From positions 1 to 57,218 of the forward strand of contig NZ_JAJOMZ010000005.1 of assembly GCF_024699965.1 (NCBI RefSeq): 57,218 bases of DNA. The letters run 5' to 3'. Under the pieces are notes generated by a model. The model saw only the letters and a program-made list of their open reading frames with translations. It ran no database searches and was not told where the DNA came from. The DNA comes from Flavobacterium sp. J372 (GTDB taxonomy: Bacteria; Bacteroidota; Bacteroidia; Flavobacteriales; Flavobacteriaceae). Position 1 is the stretch's first letter. Every line of letters starts with the position of its first letter. The position numbers were made by a program, and so were the translations under genes. This document shows, one piece after another, positions 54,331 through 57,218 of this stretch.

Positions 54331-55765
54331 TTAACTGCAGGCAGCACTGTTAAGCGTTGTTGGTATATTGGTGTTTTTAATTCCCGCAAAACCTTTTTGT
54401 GCGTTAGTCATGTTATGTATTCCGCGGCCCTTAAGTATGCTGGCCATAATCACACTTCTACTTCGCCGCCTGCACAATGAATATAGAAATACCTGTCAGG
54501 TATTTCATTTTTAATCTTTCATTTACGTTAATAAGCCGAATATTCGCGGCTTCAAGTATATGCCCGCCGGAAAACTCCCCCCCGGGCTTGCGTGAGTCAA
54601 TTGTTGTATCTCTTTCCTCATTGGCTATAGCTGTTTCAAATTCTTCCGGCGATATGCTTGCAAGGCTGTCAGTCTCAAAACCTGCATTTTTCAGGCTGAA
54701 ATTCCACCTTTAAGATACCCCAATGTATTATCAAACCCAATGCTTTGACCTAGGCGGGTTCTGGCCATCTGTTCTTTACCTTTCGGGGTTACAAGCAGTA
54801 ATGGCTGATTAACAGCCATGATAAGTGCACCAACCCATGGGGGCAAAATTTCCGATTCAGACTTATAAATATTGAACCAGGTATGTGTGTCTACACAAAA
54901 ATCATCTTCATGGCGAACATCAAGAATTATAGCTTCTGTGTTACCTGCTCTGCTGTTTCAATCCCTCGGGAGAAAGTGCCCTGCCGCCGCGCTCCACCAA
55001 TTTTATCAAGGCTTTGGCCACCGTTTATGTTCAGCATCACGTTTTGAGGAAAATAGGCCGGGGAGCGCCGAGGCCGTCAAGTTCTTTGGTGAATTCTTCT
55101 TTAGTCATGTCTGCACGCAGGGCATAATTCACTTTTTCTGGTTACCCAATGTATCAGTCGTTTCTTTGCTCATGTTTTTGCCCCGAGCACTGCCTGCGCC
55201 GTGGCTTGGATACTCCAGTAATATCATCCGGCAACGGCATTATTTTATTACGCAGCGAATCATATAAATGGCCTGCAAGCACTTCCTGTATGAGTTCTAG
55301 GGGTGGAGTCCCTGCACGAGATTCAGGCCTTCCCTACATCCTCTATAAACAATGTATCTCGCCAGTTACTCAATTTACGTCTACTATTTGTTATTTTCTC
55401 ATCAGCAGGTAACGGGTGCTTACCTTGTGTGATTTGGGGTGTGGATAGCCCTTACAGTATACTTCCCGACTTTGGATTCTTCCCGTCTGTGGCAATATGC
55501 CCGCTGAAACCCGAGCTCTGCCGACGGGTACTCAAACAATTTGCGCACCCGTTTTTTATGAAAGGTCTAAATGTCCCGAGACAAAATCGGCATGAGAAAT
55601 GAGTTTCAAAAATATATTTAATTTTCTACAAGTCTTTGGCAGCTTTATCAATATAAGACTCGACCTCCCGTATCAGGATCCAAAAGATTGCGGCCTCGAC
55701 CATTACTTTCAAGGGTAATAAGCGTGCTGTACCACCCATCCGGTATCTATTTTTTGTATTTTTCA
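54331..55765 (-). CDS. MBL-fold / rhodanese persulfide dioxygenase-like enzyme
   Basis: A metallo-beta-lactamase domain of the persulfide dioxygenase type, followed by two rhodanese domains; about 470 residues. Fragments on the minus strand: HAYYLESNGEAAIFDPLREV (55,650-55,720), PLPDDVIVYPAHGAGSACGK (55,180-55,250, metal His and family signature), LRADMTKEEFTKEL and APPAYFPQNVMLN (55,030-55,120), ALIMAVNQPLLLVTPKGKEQ (54,790-54,830) and YFYIHCAGGEVGVIMASI with the second rhodanese's Cys. More than ten shifts. It should oxidise or transfer sulfane sulfur. The TSUP exporter follows upstream on the strand. Confidence 0.83.
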
Positions 55766-55791
55766 CTAATGTTTTTGTTTTGTGAGTTGGG

Positions 55792-56614
55792 TTAAAGGCC
55801 TATAAATTCTTTTGCCGGTGTAAAGGCTGCCATTAGCAGTATACACCGACCAAAACCACACTTGAACTGGTTTTCATTTGGTGTTACCTGTGCAGGTGGC
55901 TTCCTGAGGCTATCTGCCAAAAACTGGACCACAGAAAAGGACCGGGAGAAAAAGACCAGTTGATACTAATGTTCCTGCAAATCGCCAATAGGCCTGTAAG
56001 TGAATTTAGAGCTATTATCAACAACGAGGTGCCGACTTGGCTTTTCCCATGAGCAAATCCACAAAAGAAAACAAGCATGAAAAAGGTATAAACATAAAGC
56101 CTCCGCTTCCGGAGCCTACGAGCCCCATTATTGCACCAATAAGTATGACTAAAAAAGGCAATACATAAATGTAGCTGAATTTTTTTACAGATGCAGATTC
56201 ATCACTTTTCATAAAAATAAGTGATATTGCAGCACCTAATCATTTATCCGAGACCCAAGCACCATGATAACAAGGTCATGATGCACCGGGTTCTACAACC
56301 AACCGCCAGATCAATATATATTTCAGGGAAGGGCAGGAACCATTGTATCTTCGTGTAAGCAATACTGCAATAAATGATGGCAAAGCAATCATCAGGCCTG
56401 TTTTACAGCTAAATTGTCTTTATAATAATTCTGCGCAGCGCCAAAGCAGATGTTGTTCCTCACAATAAATAGTGAGTAGGCGGTTGCAATAACAGGTGAT
56501 ACACCCAATGCGTAAACAAGCAGGGGCACGGTAAGTATAGAGGCGCCGCCCGCCCAGCAGGCCCGGGGAATTAGTCCGATTATAAAATGCTATATAGCAC
56601 AAAACTGCTTTCAA
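55792..56614 (-). CDS. TSUP-family sulfite/organosulfonate exporter (TauE/SafE)
   Basis: An eight-helix inner membrane protein, about 265 residues. N-terminal fragment LIPGLLGGGASILTVPLLVY is the family's first repeat (56,520-56,585), then ALGVSPVIATAYSLFIVRNN. The second repeat shows YVLPFLVILIGAIMGLVGSG then VGTSLLIIALNSLTGLL. It ends AKEFIGL at 55,792. Five or more shifts. Pairing with the MBL-rhodanese gene is typical of sulfite removal after persulfide oxidation. Confidence 0.82.
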
Positions 56615-56639
56615 ATCTGATAGTTTGCCACTAAGATAA

Positions 56640-56925
56640 TATATTTAGCAACAGAAAATTTTGCAAGAAAAACGTTTTAGTTTTCCCCAATTTATAAGAC
56701 TGACTATTAGATGATTACATAGATGCTGATTTATTAAGAGTATCACATATGCAATTCAGTGTGCCTTTTTAAGTCGTTCTTATTTTTGCCGTATAGGTTA
56801 TTTTAATGGGATTTCTCGGGAAGTATTAATGAAAAAGGTTTCAGCATTTAACGACAGCAACATATATTGTACGCTTTTTTAAATGAGCGCTTAATATTAA
56901 ATAACAGGTTGTAAATTAAATAGCA
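56640..56925. other. Intergenic region upstream of glutamate dehydrogenase
   Basis: About 285 AT-rich bases without a gene that I can read. TATTTTTG (56,781-56,788) matches the flavobacterial -7 element, but it is 138 bases from the next start, so the leader would be long. Confidence 0.45.
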
Positions 56926-57218
56926 ATGGCAACAGCGACAAAAGCCCTTACAGAATAAATGTATGAAAACGTAAAAAACCAGTTTGAAAGCTGCTTACGT
57001 TACTGGGCCTTGATGAAAGCGTTAAAAAAATTCTTTCAATTACTAATAATGAAATTGTTGTACACTTCCCCGTGAGAGATGGACAATGGCCAGGTAAGAA
57101 GTGTTTACCGGCTGCGCGTACAGCATAATAACGCGCTTGGCCCGTACAAAGGCGTGTGCGCGCTGCCGCCCAACTGTGGAACATTGATGCTGCACGCGCA
57201 CTGGCTACCGCCTGGATG
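56926..57218 (+). CDS. Glu/Leu/Phe/Val dehydrogenase (glutamate dehydrogenase), 3'-truncated by the window
   Basis: The start reads MATATKALTE then MYENVKNQFES across a shift at 56,955. ILSITNNEIVVHFPV, MDNGQV and QHNNALGPYKGG follow, the last being the substrate-binding region (the GPxKGG motif). ARALATAWM is at the end of the window. These are the N-terminal features of the glutamate dehydrogenase family, which interconverts glutamate and 2-oxoglutarate with ammonia. Coenzyme preference cannot be told. Frameshifts at 56,955, 56,990, 57,085 and 57,150. Confidence 0.85.

Overview
The window looks like the chromosome of a member of the Flavobacteriaceae, most likely Flavobacterium or a close relative. 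Three lines point there. First, families and local orders typical of that family occur: rlmD with DUF6452 and DUF6048, DUF4293 divergent from rho, an acyl-CoA reductase divergent from a two-cluster ferredoxin with serC and serA behind it, and DUF6952 with thioredoxin and peroxiredoxin. Second, the promoter motif TAnnTTTG recurs upstream of genes on both strands. Third, bacillithiol synthesis is represented by bshA, and Shine-Dalgarno sequences are nearly absent. No rRNA, CRISPR array, prophage or insertion sequence was seen. There is one damaged tRNA-like element.

The most important property of the sequence is its indel density. Intact genes (bshA, the DUF6048 gene, osmC-like, DinB, lpdA) lie between about 2.9 and 34 kb. 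Essential genes elsewhere (rho, serA, serC, ychF, truA, rlmD) are broken by one to many single-base frameshifts. From about 39 kb to the right end, and in the first 2.3 kb, nearly every gene is broken. This fits an uncorrected long-read consensus, not pseudogenisation. Coordinates below therefore span reconstructed genes across frameshifts.

Layout. 0-8.6 kb: a GH3/serine-hydrolase fusion, DUF1801, bshA with a translationally coupled PrcB-like lipoprotein, a secreted nuclease pair, an S41 peptidase, and an unknown lipoprotein with a partner gene. 8.6-16.7 kb: DEAD-box helicase, arginase-family hydrolase, coiled-coil membrane protein, a fused E1 alpha/beta dehydrogenase, AraC regulator, DUF983, and a Ycf48-like lipoprotein. 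16.7-24.5 kb: a peroxiredoxin-thioredoxin-DUF6952 redox operon, an APC permease, the rlmD operon, DUF1697 and OsmC. 24.5-31.3 kb: WYL regulator, DinB, ornithine aminotransferase, DUF5362, Smr protein, a lipoprotein, cysteine desulfurase and a very basic small protein. 31.3-38.6 kb: a TM2/zinc-ribbon/AAA+ protein, lpdA, an ABC exporter with truA, a YfcE-type phosphoesterase and DUF4293. 38.7-48.2 kb: rho, then a badly degraded minus-strand block in which DUF6146, serA, serC and acyl-CoA reductase can still be read, closed by ferredoxin. 48.3-57.2 kb: a secreted protein, ychF, an old yellow enzyme, a Crp-type regulator, a TlpA protein, an MBL-rhodanese persulfide enzyme with a TSUP sulfite exporter, and the start of glutamate dehydrogenase.

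Functional themes are thiol and sulfur redox (bshA, peroxiredoxin, thioredoxin, OsmC, TlpA, MBL-rhodanese, TSUP, cysteine desulfurase), 2-oxoacid and amino-acid metabolism (E1, lpdA, rocD, serC, serA, gdh, arginase family) and the cell envelope. The best candidates for something little described are the TM2/zinc-ribbon/AAA+ fusion (31,373-32,648), the glycine-zipper lipoprotein with its partner (7,574-8,550), and promoters placed so close to start codons that leaderless mRNAs are implied.
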